Under the pieces are notes generated by a model. It searched no databases. It saw only the letters and a program-made list of their open reading frames with translations, and had not been told where the DNA came from. The position numbers were made by a program, and so were the translations under genes. A DNA stretch of 64,000 bases, from the NCBI GenBank assembly GCA_001769535.1, contig MEOH01000027.1, positions 333,785 through 397,784 on the forward strand, given 5' to 3'. Shown piece after piece: positions 58,301 through 64,000 of this stretch. This stretch comes from Bacteroidetes bacterium GWF2_38_335. GTDB lineage: Bacteria; Bacteroidota; Bacteroidia; Bacteroidales; GWF2-38-335. The stretch's first letter is position 1, and every line of letters begins with the position of its first letter.

Positions 58301-58606
58301 CCATCCATATCCAACCCAGGAGGCTTCCTCTTCCATTGTTGTGCCACTATGGTATGATAACGAAAGGGCATAACCACCTCCTGCGCCACCGGGTATATTA
58401 ATAACCGGTAAATTATAAGTGAAATCACCGGTGTACTCATTTACCATATCAGTTGTTGCAATTGGCTCAAAACTCGTAAATTCGGGTTGTGAAGGCCCCC
58501 CTGTCAATGCAAATGACACTGTTGGGAATGCAGCATCTATAATTATATTTAATGCCATAAAAACGGCTATTTTTTTAAATATGCTACTTTTTCTAAAGTT
58601 GTTCAT
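52328..58606 (-). CDS. Large SpvB/TcaC-like secreted protein (2092 aa)
   Basis: A 2092-residue protein with a signal peptide (about 12-34) and an N-terminal segment typical of SpvB/RHS-associated Bacteroidota proteins (VNEYTGDFTYNLPVINIPGG, LSLSYHSG, GYGWTLNPGSINR). Long beta-rich repeats follow. The C-terminal part has an Ig-like segment (WLDDVAFHPL) and a short YD-like end (YDVNTHRLLTSFDDQHFGLF, QYNAEGKLIRKQIE). The early part resembles B-component shell proteins of Tc/Rhs complexes. Its place two genes upstream of the Rhs gene suggests it forms or supports the Rhs shell (inference). Confidence 0.8.
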   Translation of the reverse strand: MNNFRKSSIFKKIAVFMALNIIIDAAFPTVSFALTGGPSQPEFTSFEPIATTDMVNEYTGDFTYNLPVINIPGGAGGGYALSLSYHSGTTMEEEASWVGYGWTLNPGSINRSKIGYPDDWNGQSVNFWNKNIPSNTITVGGNIEGELYSIDVAPGLDLNASLRYNNYKGFGYGLGAGISLGQGIVSVGFNVNDGTGSYSYSLKPVSALNYKANLKDKKERSNNDIKFLPMNYLTKEGQAEYHKGKRKSALKNAYTSTISTVFGSSYGIFSFGQAERPVNITTYSGTSYKLQIGANATPSAFEVGVSTNLWGKYSVQTNVPNETANAYGYLYSENTDYTGRMDYHTEKANTYNKQDLFLGIPVSNSDQFIVTGEGLGGAFKAYKKSIGHFRPNNSRSNTIIIEAGGEVEAGMNWGGGANIQTGQHYLDVKPWPGVYSSFSATSNENIDEPIFFRFNNDLGGYVEYGSDEKQQAGLNQTHSLVGFKEYEADITEINTQLNGSTTSNPVRSGRSSNISYSFNKEIKELMGGVNYKAYEKDEIVLGQVERNNDLLDDQLGEFSITNEDGMIYNYGLPVYARGEMNLSVNLPDGYVLESNNIVYSNATAFTDTKIGTVSEKPYATTFLLTSIVSPDYIDRTNDGPTEDDFGSYVKFEYDRKYGSYEKEKTSSSDTTWYKWRMPYNGQYFQRGELSDPKDNMGYVSEGEKEIYFLDEIETKTHVARFIKSDEFRTDGLGAVHNRHKASSDENAKGTQKLDQLDKIELYSKNGASEKLIKTVNFDYSQSLCNGILNGNTGKLTLERVWFDYEGIYNAKVSPYIFGYEYPNVDYPTIYDDLEMKDSYVLTDENPGYNIMDIDPWGFYQLNGTARKEDMKTWVNQNPAPGFDPAAWQLKQIILPSGGEIHIQYEQKDYCYVQDKMAHVMVPLTGYNSSTGYCTIDCAELGLDDSEEKSELVNTINSMYVLGKKRMYFKFLYRLVVDEDNEDVEPEIVNCNAEYITGYVYVKGVDIETISGNVRVQLGKPSGLGDEANDVDYFLPEDVCKDYVKTQKVGNVLESGDCACSTNNVFEDSDPVNVADRFLSFISTNFSLGSTCMKINNSLSYLRVPSVKNKLGGGVRVKRLLMYDKGIEHNTEVLLGNEYFYRFYDQNLGKYRSSGVATTEPQDMREENILVDILERGTQTWVGKVLSGRDKEQSEGPLGESLLPAPTVGYSRVIVNNIHSGITAPGFSIREYYTPKSNPIKCDRTEIKTERDRLTLFTYFLNRYVNSVWLTQGYKFEVSGMPGNINTSTTYSGSYTYDTESDTETLGKIVASERYNYFEQGEELPVLTNIKQLDEMNSWSELPTMPLGKEMDLAMESRRVKDYYQDISAEFDASLGFLVIAPFPLPSGFIIVPIPQYTIVPIMNFQKSEINTHVTSKVIHYPATIKSIEVVKDGVRFMSENKAFDPNTGKPIITVNYDGFHNERILGSNHNGAIVSYSIPASHEYPLMGQKAFNDRKKYVSETADTIIFKQIGSNYYIEFTNDEDNCDASKGLSSGDLVKLNNLTETETAVCHIGEIFGNSYQVLPTYYSNSISSWDEDLVNVKIIKSGRTNQLSAMAGSVSVYGDPSKMEIEITDEFDFTDRESLATELDGSSSFTANPYKDILVNPVNGSCGIPSGYTIVVDNTDPDTVSVKLKDAALSVVSSSCLFDSGSTYDFTVDPLSGQLLFYSSENDCNPQYIECLQFCTDSFAGVVVKNALTTSAQTFNDYWPYDENKYFPEDTTYNVYESGTKGKWRPQTAYSYRDSIIGIISDSTLFGKNYNSGLSDIEFFNWKIPTANNSDKWLPLAKTTKYTPDGNAVEEENIMGIKSMAKYGYNGTLAYLVSANSDYEFSIFESFEKVYTYGSDEYFEDGLEHINSNRDQTIAHSGFSSLKFDSATDTIFSLNELNRIDANELYKRGAMFKVWVKTNSENPSVVENNLFAKIKDDSGDVLKSVKFKKVAQVGEWTLYQAVITGFTYSGSEDVIPSIVYNFEGTEDIWLDDVAFHPLDGSISAFVYDVNTHRLLTSFDDQHFGLFYQYNAEGKLIRKQIETEKGLKTIQETQYNNSSKVDR

Positions 58607-58610
58607 AATG

Positions 58611-59267
58611 CTAAATATTGTTCGAAATTGATATGTTGTCTACTTTGTTGATGTCTTCTCTTTTAAAAATAAAATGATTGGTACCTGTATTGAAAAATTC
58701 GTCCTCAAATACAAAATCAAGTTTATCTGCCGTGAAAAGTTCTTTTCTGTCTTCATTTTCGGGGACAAATACGAAAATAAAATCCCTTCCTTCTTTTAAC
58801 CCATAACAATTTTCAAATGATGACAATACCGGGGAAAACAAATAACCATCTGCACTAATACTGATAAATTCTTCAATTTGAAAATTTAAATCGTAAATTC
58901 TTTCTTTGTAACCCTTATAATCAGAAATGTCCTTATAAATAATATCACCACCTTTTTTATCAAATCTTTGATCAGGATTAATTGAGAGCATAAAGGTCAG
59001 ACTGTTCTCATAATCCTTTTCTATCTCCTTTTTCTGAGCATCTGATAAATTTTGATTTGATATTTCATTGTTTATCAAATAGCTTTTTGGTAGATACTTA
59101 ACCTTGATTTCAAGGTCATTGACATATTTCTTCTTGACCAGTCCGCTTTCTTCATTGCTCATCCATTTTAACAAGTCATCCTGATTTTTTATTGACATTT
59201 CATCATTTGTTTTTGAACAAGAAGATAAAATGACAACAACAACTAATAATAAATATATCTTGACCAT
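58611..59267 (-). CDS. Lipoprotein of the Rhs operon
   Basis: A 218-residue lipoprotein (ATG 59267 chosen: MVKIYLLLVVVVILSSC; lipid Cys at about 17). The longer open frame adds seven residues before the signal. The mature part is acidic and unrecognised (FQIEEFISISADGYLFSPVL, GLKEGRDFIFVFVPEN). It starts 1 bp after the OmpH-like gene and ends 4 bp before the SpvB-like gene. A periplasmic or outer-membrane anchor for the complex is a possible role. Confidence 0.65.
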   Translation of the reverse strand: MVKIYLLLVVVVILSSCSKTNDEMSIKNQDDLLKWMSNEESGLVKKKYVNDLEIKVKYLPKSYLINNEISNQNLSDAQKKEIEKDYENSLTFMLSINPDQRFDKKGGDIIYKDISDYKGYKERIYDLNFQIEEFISISADGYLFSPVLSSFENCYGLKEGRDFIFVFVPENEDRKELFTADKLDFVFEDEFFNTGTNHFIFKREDINKVDNISISNNI

Positions 59268-59268
59268 A

Positions 59269-59814
59269 TTATTCCCCCTTATAAACATTGTTCAAGTCGG
59301 TTAAAAGTTCATCAGTAATGTCAGTCGCCTCATTTCCATATAAAATACTGCCGGACAATGTAGTCCCGAAAATTATTTCGTACCCGTTTCTTATACCGTA
59401 TTCCTCAACATAACTGTTGATTTGATTTAATATCCCTTCAAGCATTTTCCCCTCTTCTTCTTTTGTTTTTTCTTCAATTGCTTTTGAATACTGCACAATA
59501 TTGTTTCTCTGTTTTTCAAGAATGCCAATCATTTCCTTTTTTTCTTCCGGGGTATATGTTTCAGTATTTATCTTGTAATTATTTAAGGTCACATTGTAAT
59601 CGTTTTTTAAAGTGTCCAGGTTTGCCTGCATTAACTGGGTCTTAAGCCTAAATTGTTCTTGGGCTTCTTTCATCCCCAAATAACCATAAACCAATTCTTG
59701 AGACCTTACATAAGCGATTTTTTTACTTTCACCTTTATCAAAAAAATGCAAAAAGAAACTGACAATTACCAAAGCTGTCAGAAATACAATCAATAGATTA
59801 TTTTTATTTTTCAT
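59269..59814 (-). CDS. OmpH/Skp-like periplasmic chaperone-type protein
   Basis: A 181-residue protein with an N-terminal membrane/signal helix (about 8-25), then I-A-Y-V-R-S-Q-E-L and a long coiled-coil region (EAQEQFRLKTQLMQANLDTL, MIGILEKQRNNIVQYSKAIE). It ends in NGYEIIFGTTLSGSILYGNE, the conserved end of OmpH/Skp proteins. Skp holds unfolded outer-membrane proteins in the periplasm. An additional copy inside the Rhs operon suggests a chaperone dedicated to these large exported proteins. Confidence 0.85.
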   Translation of the reverse strand: MKNKNNLLIVFLTALVIVSFFLHFFDKGESKKIAYVRSQELVYGYLGMKEAQEQFRLKTQLMQANLDTLKNDYNVTLNNYKINTETYTPEEKKEMIGILEKQRNNIVQYSKAIEEKTKEEEGKMLEGILNQINSYVEEYGIRNGYEIIFGTTLSGSILYGNEATDITDELLTDLNNVYKGE

Positions 59815-59837
59815 TTTTATATATTTTTAAATTCAAT

Positions 59838-62273
59838 TTAATATTCAACTAAAAACAATCCAGTCATTACTTGGTTATCCGCCTCTATTTCAAATTTATA
59901 TGTTCCGGGGTCAACCAATTGCTGAGAACCGTCCCTACCATTCCATGATTGTGATTTGTTTGTTGTTGTAAATATGGTATTGTCTTCCATATCAAAAACA
60001 GTAAAACTGTAATCTGTTACATCTTCTGTTCCGAAAACTACCATTGTATCATAATTTGAATCACCATTTGGTGATAATAATAACCCAGATTCCAATAAAG
60101 GATAAATAGGAATAATGTTCTCTTTTAAATCAGATGTGTCATCTTGATAAAGGGCCAACTCACTATTATTGATAATCTGAAAAAAAGAACTGTCAACATA
60201 AATTGTATCAATAATTCCTGCACTATCTATCAAAATCCTTAAATCAGAAATAACATAGTCTGAATTCATGTCAAATTTAAAAAACACGGTGTCTTCACCT
60301 TCTTCGAACATTTCAATATCAAATATTTCAGTGCTATCAGGCAATATCCTGTCCATCCAAAATATCTCTTTAGTCCCGCATGTTAAGGTTTCATCAATCC
60401 CGTTCCCGATAACATGGTAATCATAAATGTTTTCAATTGAACTTGTATTTATTGAAAGAAGGGGGAAATCTGTGAATGAAGATTCAATATTTGCAAAATA
60501 TGACCCTGTATTATAAAATGAAACATCAATGATCAGTTCCTTTGAGACATCGGTCGAAACTTCCCTTAACATTGTTGTATTCTTATAATACCTTATTTTC
60601 CCGCTTTCCCTCTTTAAATAAAATATGTCATTGACTGTGTATGTCCCTGTATTGCTGATCAACGATCCGTTTTCATATATTTTCGCCTTATCATTGTCAA
60701 AAAATATCGCATAGTCAATATTTGCTGTCCCTGGGCCATCATCAATTTCTGCAAGTCCCAAATACCTGTCAACACTGCTATAATTGCTTTCAATTACTTT
60801 ATACTTCACCAACCCTTCTTCATTTGTTTTTAACCTGTTCCTGGAACTTGCCCCAGAATTCCATCCTGTTGCATGGTCAGTGCTTACAATGGTATCAGAA
60901 TTTATTTCAGCAGATGTCAGGTTTGTCCAAACAGCATCATTTAAAACGTACAAACTGTCATAATATACCGTATCCAACACATCAGTTATTGTAAAATGGT
61001 ATTGCCCTGACCACAGATTAGATATAGAATCTGCGGTGTCCCCGTTGCTCCATAATATTTCATATGGCGAAATTCCACCAGAAATGTCAATTTCGGCCCC
61101 ACCTGTTGTTGTGTCGGCCAAATTGACACTTGTAGAAGATGATGTAATTGAAATTGGGGGTACATAAGAAACTATTATAAAGGGTCTCATTGACTGTGTT
61201 GCGTAATCACTTGACGCAAATTGTAAAGCGTTTGCCCCTGTAACAGATTCATCCTGCAAGTACAGGTACAAGCCATTATTACTGTAATCGCCATCAAGCC
61301 AGCCTTGAAAGAAATCTTTTACCCAAACAATATAATTTTGACTTGATGAAGTAGAGGCCGGGATAGAAATTTGGCCTGTTGTGGTGGTTGACAATATCGT
61401 ATTCCAAGTTATTGTAGTTTCATCCCAAGAACCTGTTATCCTCTTTAAATAACTTGCGTTGCTTCCTGCATGTGTCACTCCATCCAAATATAAATTTGCA
61501 GCAATTATTTTTGACCCAGATGGAACGTTCCCTAATGTTGTTTGTATTAAACTCCTATATGTATAAGGAACCTTGATGTTTGTCACCCTTGCAGCAGTAA
61601 AATAACTATAGGAACCATAATTCGTTGTTGGGGCAGCAGAATTGATCATGGCATCTTTATCAGGGTAAATGGTGTCTACTTCAGGGACAACATATGTTAT
61701 GATGAGCCTTGGCCTTTTGGTTGTATCAGCAGAATAGTCACTGGAATAGAAACTTTTTGCACTTGCGCTGCCCCCGCTGCCATCATTGTACCATCTTAAT
61801 ATTATGCCATAATTCAAATATTCATAGTTTTTCCAACCATTTACCATATCAGTAAAATCAACTTCGAAGTTTGTCGTTGAAGTCCCTGTGTGCTCAAGTG
61901 TATCATAATTTGTTGCCAATGCGGCCGGTTGATTGGTCCATGTCACTGAGCCTTCAGTCCAGCTGTCAGTGACCCGTCTGATGTAAACAGTATTATTGTT
62001 CCCACTATGGTTGTACCCATATAGATCTAATTTTGCTTCCGTTACTATTGCATAATCGGGAATATCAGATAGATCAAACTCCATTAGTGCCCTTGTATAA
62101 TAAGACCCGTTATACCCGGCATTTATCGCTGTTTCAGAACCATAGTTGTTCCCTGAATATAACCCGCTTTTTATGTTTGCATCTTTATTGGGATATAATG
62201 TGTCAACTGTCTGGGCTTTTCCTATATATGCACTGAAAAAAAAGAGTATAATTATTAAATTTTTAATATTCAT
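59838..62273 (-). CDS. DNRLRE-domain protein with SprB repeat and gliding-type C-terminal domain
   Basis: An 811-residue secreted protein: signal peptide (about 1-20), then two DNRLRE-type domains (about 24-200 and 202-375; each with Y-P-x-K-D-A-x-I, a W-x-E/D-x-x-x-T-W pattern and R-P-x-I-I-V/T-Y-V). A SprB-type repeat follows (ISGGISPYEILWSNGDTADS), then a concanavalin-like region, and at the end a gliding-motility C-terminal domain (LLSPNGDSNYDTMVVFG, NGRDGSQQLVDPGTYKFEIE), the T9SS type B sorting signal. It should reach the cell surface through T9SS. It heads the large genes of the Rhs operon. Confidence 0.85.
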   Translation of the reverse strand: MNIKNLIIILFFFSAYIGKAQTVDTLYPNKDANIKSGLYSGNNYGSETAINAGYNGSYYTRALMEFDLSDIPDYAIVTEAKLDLYGYNHSGNNNTVYIRRVTDSWTEGSVTWTNQPAALATNYDTLEHTGTSTTNFEVDFTDMVNGWKNYEYLNYGIILRWYNDGSGGSASAKSFYSSDYSADTTKRPRLIITYVVPEVDTIYPDKDAMINSAAPTTNYGSYSYFTAARVTNIKVPYTYRSLIQTTLGNVPSGSKIIAANLYLDGVTHAGSNASYLKRITGSWDETTITWNTILSTTTTGQISIPASTSSSQNYIVWVKDFFQGWLDGDYSNNGLYLYLQDESVTGANALQFASSDYATQSMRPFIIVSYVPPISITSSSTSVNLADTTTGGAEIDISGGISPYEILWSNGDTADSISNLWSGQYHFTITDVLDTVYYDSLYVLNDAVWTNLTSAEINSDTIVSTDHATGWNSGASSRNRLKTNEEGLVKYKVIESNYSSVDRYLGLAEIDDGPGTANIDYAIFFDNDKAKIYENGSLISNTGTYTVNDIFYLKRESGKIRYYKNTTMLREVSTDVSKELIIDVSFYNTGSYFANIESSFTDFPLLSINTSSIENIYDYHVIGNGIDETLTCGTKEIFWMDRILPDSTEIFDIEMFEEGEDTVFFKFDMNSDYVISDLRILIDSAGIIDTIYVDSSFFQIINNSELALYQDDTSDLKENIIPIYPLLESGLLLSPNGDSNYDTMVVFGTEDVTDYSFTVFDMEDNTIFTTTNKSQSWNGRDGSQQLVDPGTYKFEIEADNQVMTGLFLVEY

Positions 62274-62292
62274 ATCTTATATTTTAAATAAT

Positions 62293-62718
62293 TTATTCTT
62301 CAAAAAATAACCTACCTGGTTTTGACAACTCCCCTGTTGAGCTTTCAAGGGTTACTTCATATGCATACTCACCTAATAAATAGTTGCCTATTAAAATGGT
62401 TGTTTTCCCTTCGCTAATTTCAAGATCAGTCCCTTCAGGTGTTGACGCTGACACATTATTAATAAAGCTATGCTCGAATAAAACCTCTGCATCAATTGTC
62501 TGGGTTTTCCACACTTTTACTTTTAGTGCTGCAATATCGGTAATGCCATTATTGTCTATTATCACCTTTATTGTATAAATTGTATCCGTCGCATTTTCTG
62601 TCTGACCTGTGTTAATGAATTCAAGTGAATAATCAAAACCATCGGGTAGAAAAGACTGAGATTTTATACCCGTTGTTAACAGGATTAATATCAGCAGGGT
62701 AAAACATTGTTTTTTCAT
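62293..62718 (-). CDS. Small secreted protein, first gene of the Rhs operon
   Basis: A 141-residue protein with a signal peptide (about 1-21, ending IKSQ). The rest is one Ig/CARDB-like beta-sandwich (YTIKVIIDNNGITDIAALKV, YAYEVTLESSTGELSKPGRL). It is 19 bp before the DNRLRE gene. No other gene lies upstream for 420 bp, so transcription of the operon probably starts before it. Confidence 0.65.
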   Translation of the reverse strand: MKKQCFTLLILILLTTGIKSQSFLPDGFDYSLEFINTGQTENATDTIYTIKVIIDNNGITDIAALKVKVWKTQTIDAEVLFEHSFINNVSASTPEGTDLEISEGKTTILIGNYLLGEYAYEVTLESSTGELSKPGRLFFEE

Positions 62719-63140
62719 AGTGTTTTCTGTTTAAAAAATTCAAAATAAACCCTGTTTTCTGACCGGTTTATTTTTCGTTTTATTATTCGCCTATGAAAAT
62801 TAGAATGAGAAAAATTAAAAAACAATAGCAAAATGCATTTTACGTTAAAACGCTCTTTTTGATGTTTTAACGTCTTTTTTTTACGTTTATCGTGTTTTTT
62901 GCAAGTTGGGTTTTCGCTATCTTTTTAACATAAAAATAAAAAAGGCATCGTTTTTTTCGACATCAATTAAAAAACTGTTTTTTTTCAATACCTTATTAAT
63001 GGAAAAATAAACTTGAAAAGTACTATGATAGATTTTTAAATTCAATTAAGAAATCATACTTTTTTCCAAATACATTTTCTTATTTATAGACAATTACAGC
63101 TAATAAAATTATTCAGGATCGGCATTAACATAACGTGGTT
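62719..63140. promoter_or_regulatory. Gene-free stretch upstream of the Rhs operon, with a palindrome
   Basis: No ORF is supported. ACGTTAAAAC (62842-62851) and GTTTTAACGT (62874-62883) are perfect 10-bp inverted arms with a 22-bp loop, followed by a T-run on the plus strand. Being 120 bp upstream of the operon's first gene, it might be an operator; no convincing -7 box was found. Poly-T tracts continue to about 63000. Confidence 0.4.
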
Positions 63141-64000
63141 TCAATCCCCTACCGTCGTGCTCAGCTTAAACATCGGCAGATACATGGAAACGAGGATGAT
63201 GGCCACAAAAAGCCCCACAAAAATAATCATCACCGGTTCAAGAAATGAACTCATGACTCCAACCCGGTGTTCTACTTCTTCGGAATATTGCTTGTTGAGC
63301 CTTTCAAATACCGAGTCAAGCTTATTGACTTCTTCCGCTACTTTGATCAGTGAAATGGTTCGCTTGTCAAAAATAGGGAACTGTTTCATGCTTTCGTGAA
63401 GCGACATCCCGTTCATAATGTCTTTCTGCATCTTTTCCAGGGCAATCTCATAGGGGTAAAATGAGATCATTTTCCGCACCAGTTCAATGGCGTTGATAAT
63501 GGGTGTGCGGGCTGATATCAGCAGTGACATTGACTGGCAAAAACGTGCTAAATATACTTTGTTTATAATATCGCCAAACAAGGGTGTTTTCAGGATTATA
63601 GTAGAGACTGCCTTTCTGTACCAAATCTGCTTTCGCTGGGTGTACATTAAAATAACGGCAGCGATAATCACAAATGTGATCCATCCGATATTCTGCCCGA
63701 AGGCTCTTGATGTGTCCACAACCAGTTTGGTCAGGGCAGGCAGTTCTCCTCCAAAACGTTTGAAAATATCCATGAACATGGGGACTACAAAATTCATCAT
63801 GAAAACTACCGCTGCTATGGCCACAAAAAGTGTCATCACAGGATAACTGAATGCCGATACCAACTGCCTTTTTTGCTTAATTTTCTTGTTGAAATATTTT
63901 GCCAGCTCCGACAGCACTTCGGTTACCCGTCCGGTTTCCTCACCGATCTGAAGTGAATGGAACTCATAGGCCGAGAATTTTCCTGTTTTTAATATTGATT
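63141..64000 (-). CDS. Type II secretion / type IV pilus F-family inner-membrane protein, partial
   Basis: The C-terminal 286 residues of a GspF/PilC-type protein; the frame runs off the right edge. The visible part begins with GKFSAYEFHSLQIGEETGRV, the conserved T2SF motif, then Y-F-N-K-K-I-K-Q-K-R, a TM helix (PVMTLFVAIAAVVFMMNFVV), a TM segment near ITFVIIAAVILM, and the second T2SF repeat (ARFCQSMSLLISARTPIINA). It ends with TM helix PVMIIFVGLFVAIILVSMYL. These platform proteins organise the assembly ATPase in type II secretion or type IV pili. Only the 3' end of the cluster is in the window. Confidence 0.92.
   Translation of the reverse strand, partial: SILKTGKFSAYEFHSLQIGEETGRVTEVLSELAKYFNKKIKQKRQLVSAFSYPVMTLFVAIAAVVFMMNFVVPMFMDIFKRFGGELPALTKLVVDTSRAFGQNIGWITFVIIAAVILMYTQRKQIWYRKAVSTIILKTPLFGDIINKVYLARFCQSMSLLISARTPIINAIELVRKMISFYPYEIALEKMQKDIMNGMSLHESMKQFPIFDKRTISLIKVAEEVNKLDSVFERLNKQYSEEVEHRVGVMSSFLEPVMIIFVGLFVAIILVSMYLPMFKLSTTVGD

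Noticed and set aside
42742..58606. Many short plus-strand ORFs across the two giant minus-strand genes
   Set aside because: All lie inside long continuous reading frames with recognisable repeats; they look like chance open frames.

Overview
The window looks like chromosomal DNA of an uncultured or poorly characterised member of the Bacteroidota. The evidence is direct: GLPGLI, carboxypeptidase-regulatory/TonB-type outer-membrane, DUF1573 and DNRLRE/SprB-type proteins; C-terminal type IX secretion (T9SS) sorting domains; Bacteroidota-type promoters (TAnnTTTG at -7, often with TTG about 20 bp upstream); and low overall GC with a few GC-richer islands. No rRNA operon, intact tRNA or CRISPR array was seen. 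All family assignments come from reading motifs and architecture; no database search was run.

Layout. (1) 1-4155: a partial outer-membrane barrel gene and a GLPGLI gene, divergent from a sensor kinase/OmpR-type regulator pair; three AAGGTTAAT repeats lie between the divergent promoters. (2) 4207-5415: a HipA remnant and a HigB/HigA-like toxin-antitoxin pair. (3) 5769-20070: two successive accessory units. Each starts with the same small HTH gene, carries different cargo (DUF1573 proteins plus AbiE type IV toxin-antitoxin; or a Kelch/T9SS protein, a LytTR two-component system and an AAA_14/DUF4143 ATPase), and ends with the same 88-bp remnant and the same 52-bp tRNA-end repeat. (4) 20020-26135: a truncated tRNA-Met (att-like) next to a tyrosine integrase and an excisionase-type HTH gene, then a module of one AAA ATPase and two tyrosine recombinases. 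(5) 26155-42050: orphan Rhs tip cassettes, each with its own promoter and most with a downstream secreted or lipoprotein gene, mixed with a second, GC-richer ATPase/dual-recombinase module, XRE regulators and small membrane-protein genes. (6) 42050-62718: one long minus-strand operon: small secreted protein, DNRLRE/SprB/gliding C-terminal-domain protein, OmpH/Skp-like protein, lipoprotein, 2092-residue SpvB-like protein, secreted protein, 2950-residue Rhs protein with a caspase-like tip, and a candidate lipoprotein immunity gene. (7) 63141-64000: a partial type II secretion/type IV pilus F-family gene.

How the parts fit. The full-length Rhs gene and the orphan tips share the core motif (Y-R-F-G-F-x-G-x-E), and three copies of a conserved 3' flank lie downstream of the tips in the same orientation relative to tip transcription. 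That is what a tip-replacement (cassette) system would leave. The two ATPase/dual-recombinase modules lie among the tips, and one intergenic sequence of module 1 recurs directly upstream of a tip. My main inference is therefore a Rhs polymorphic-toxin island whose tip cassettes may be shuffled or acquired with the help of paired tyrosine recombinases. The arrangement is seen in the sequence; the mechanism is not proven.
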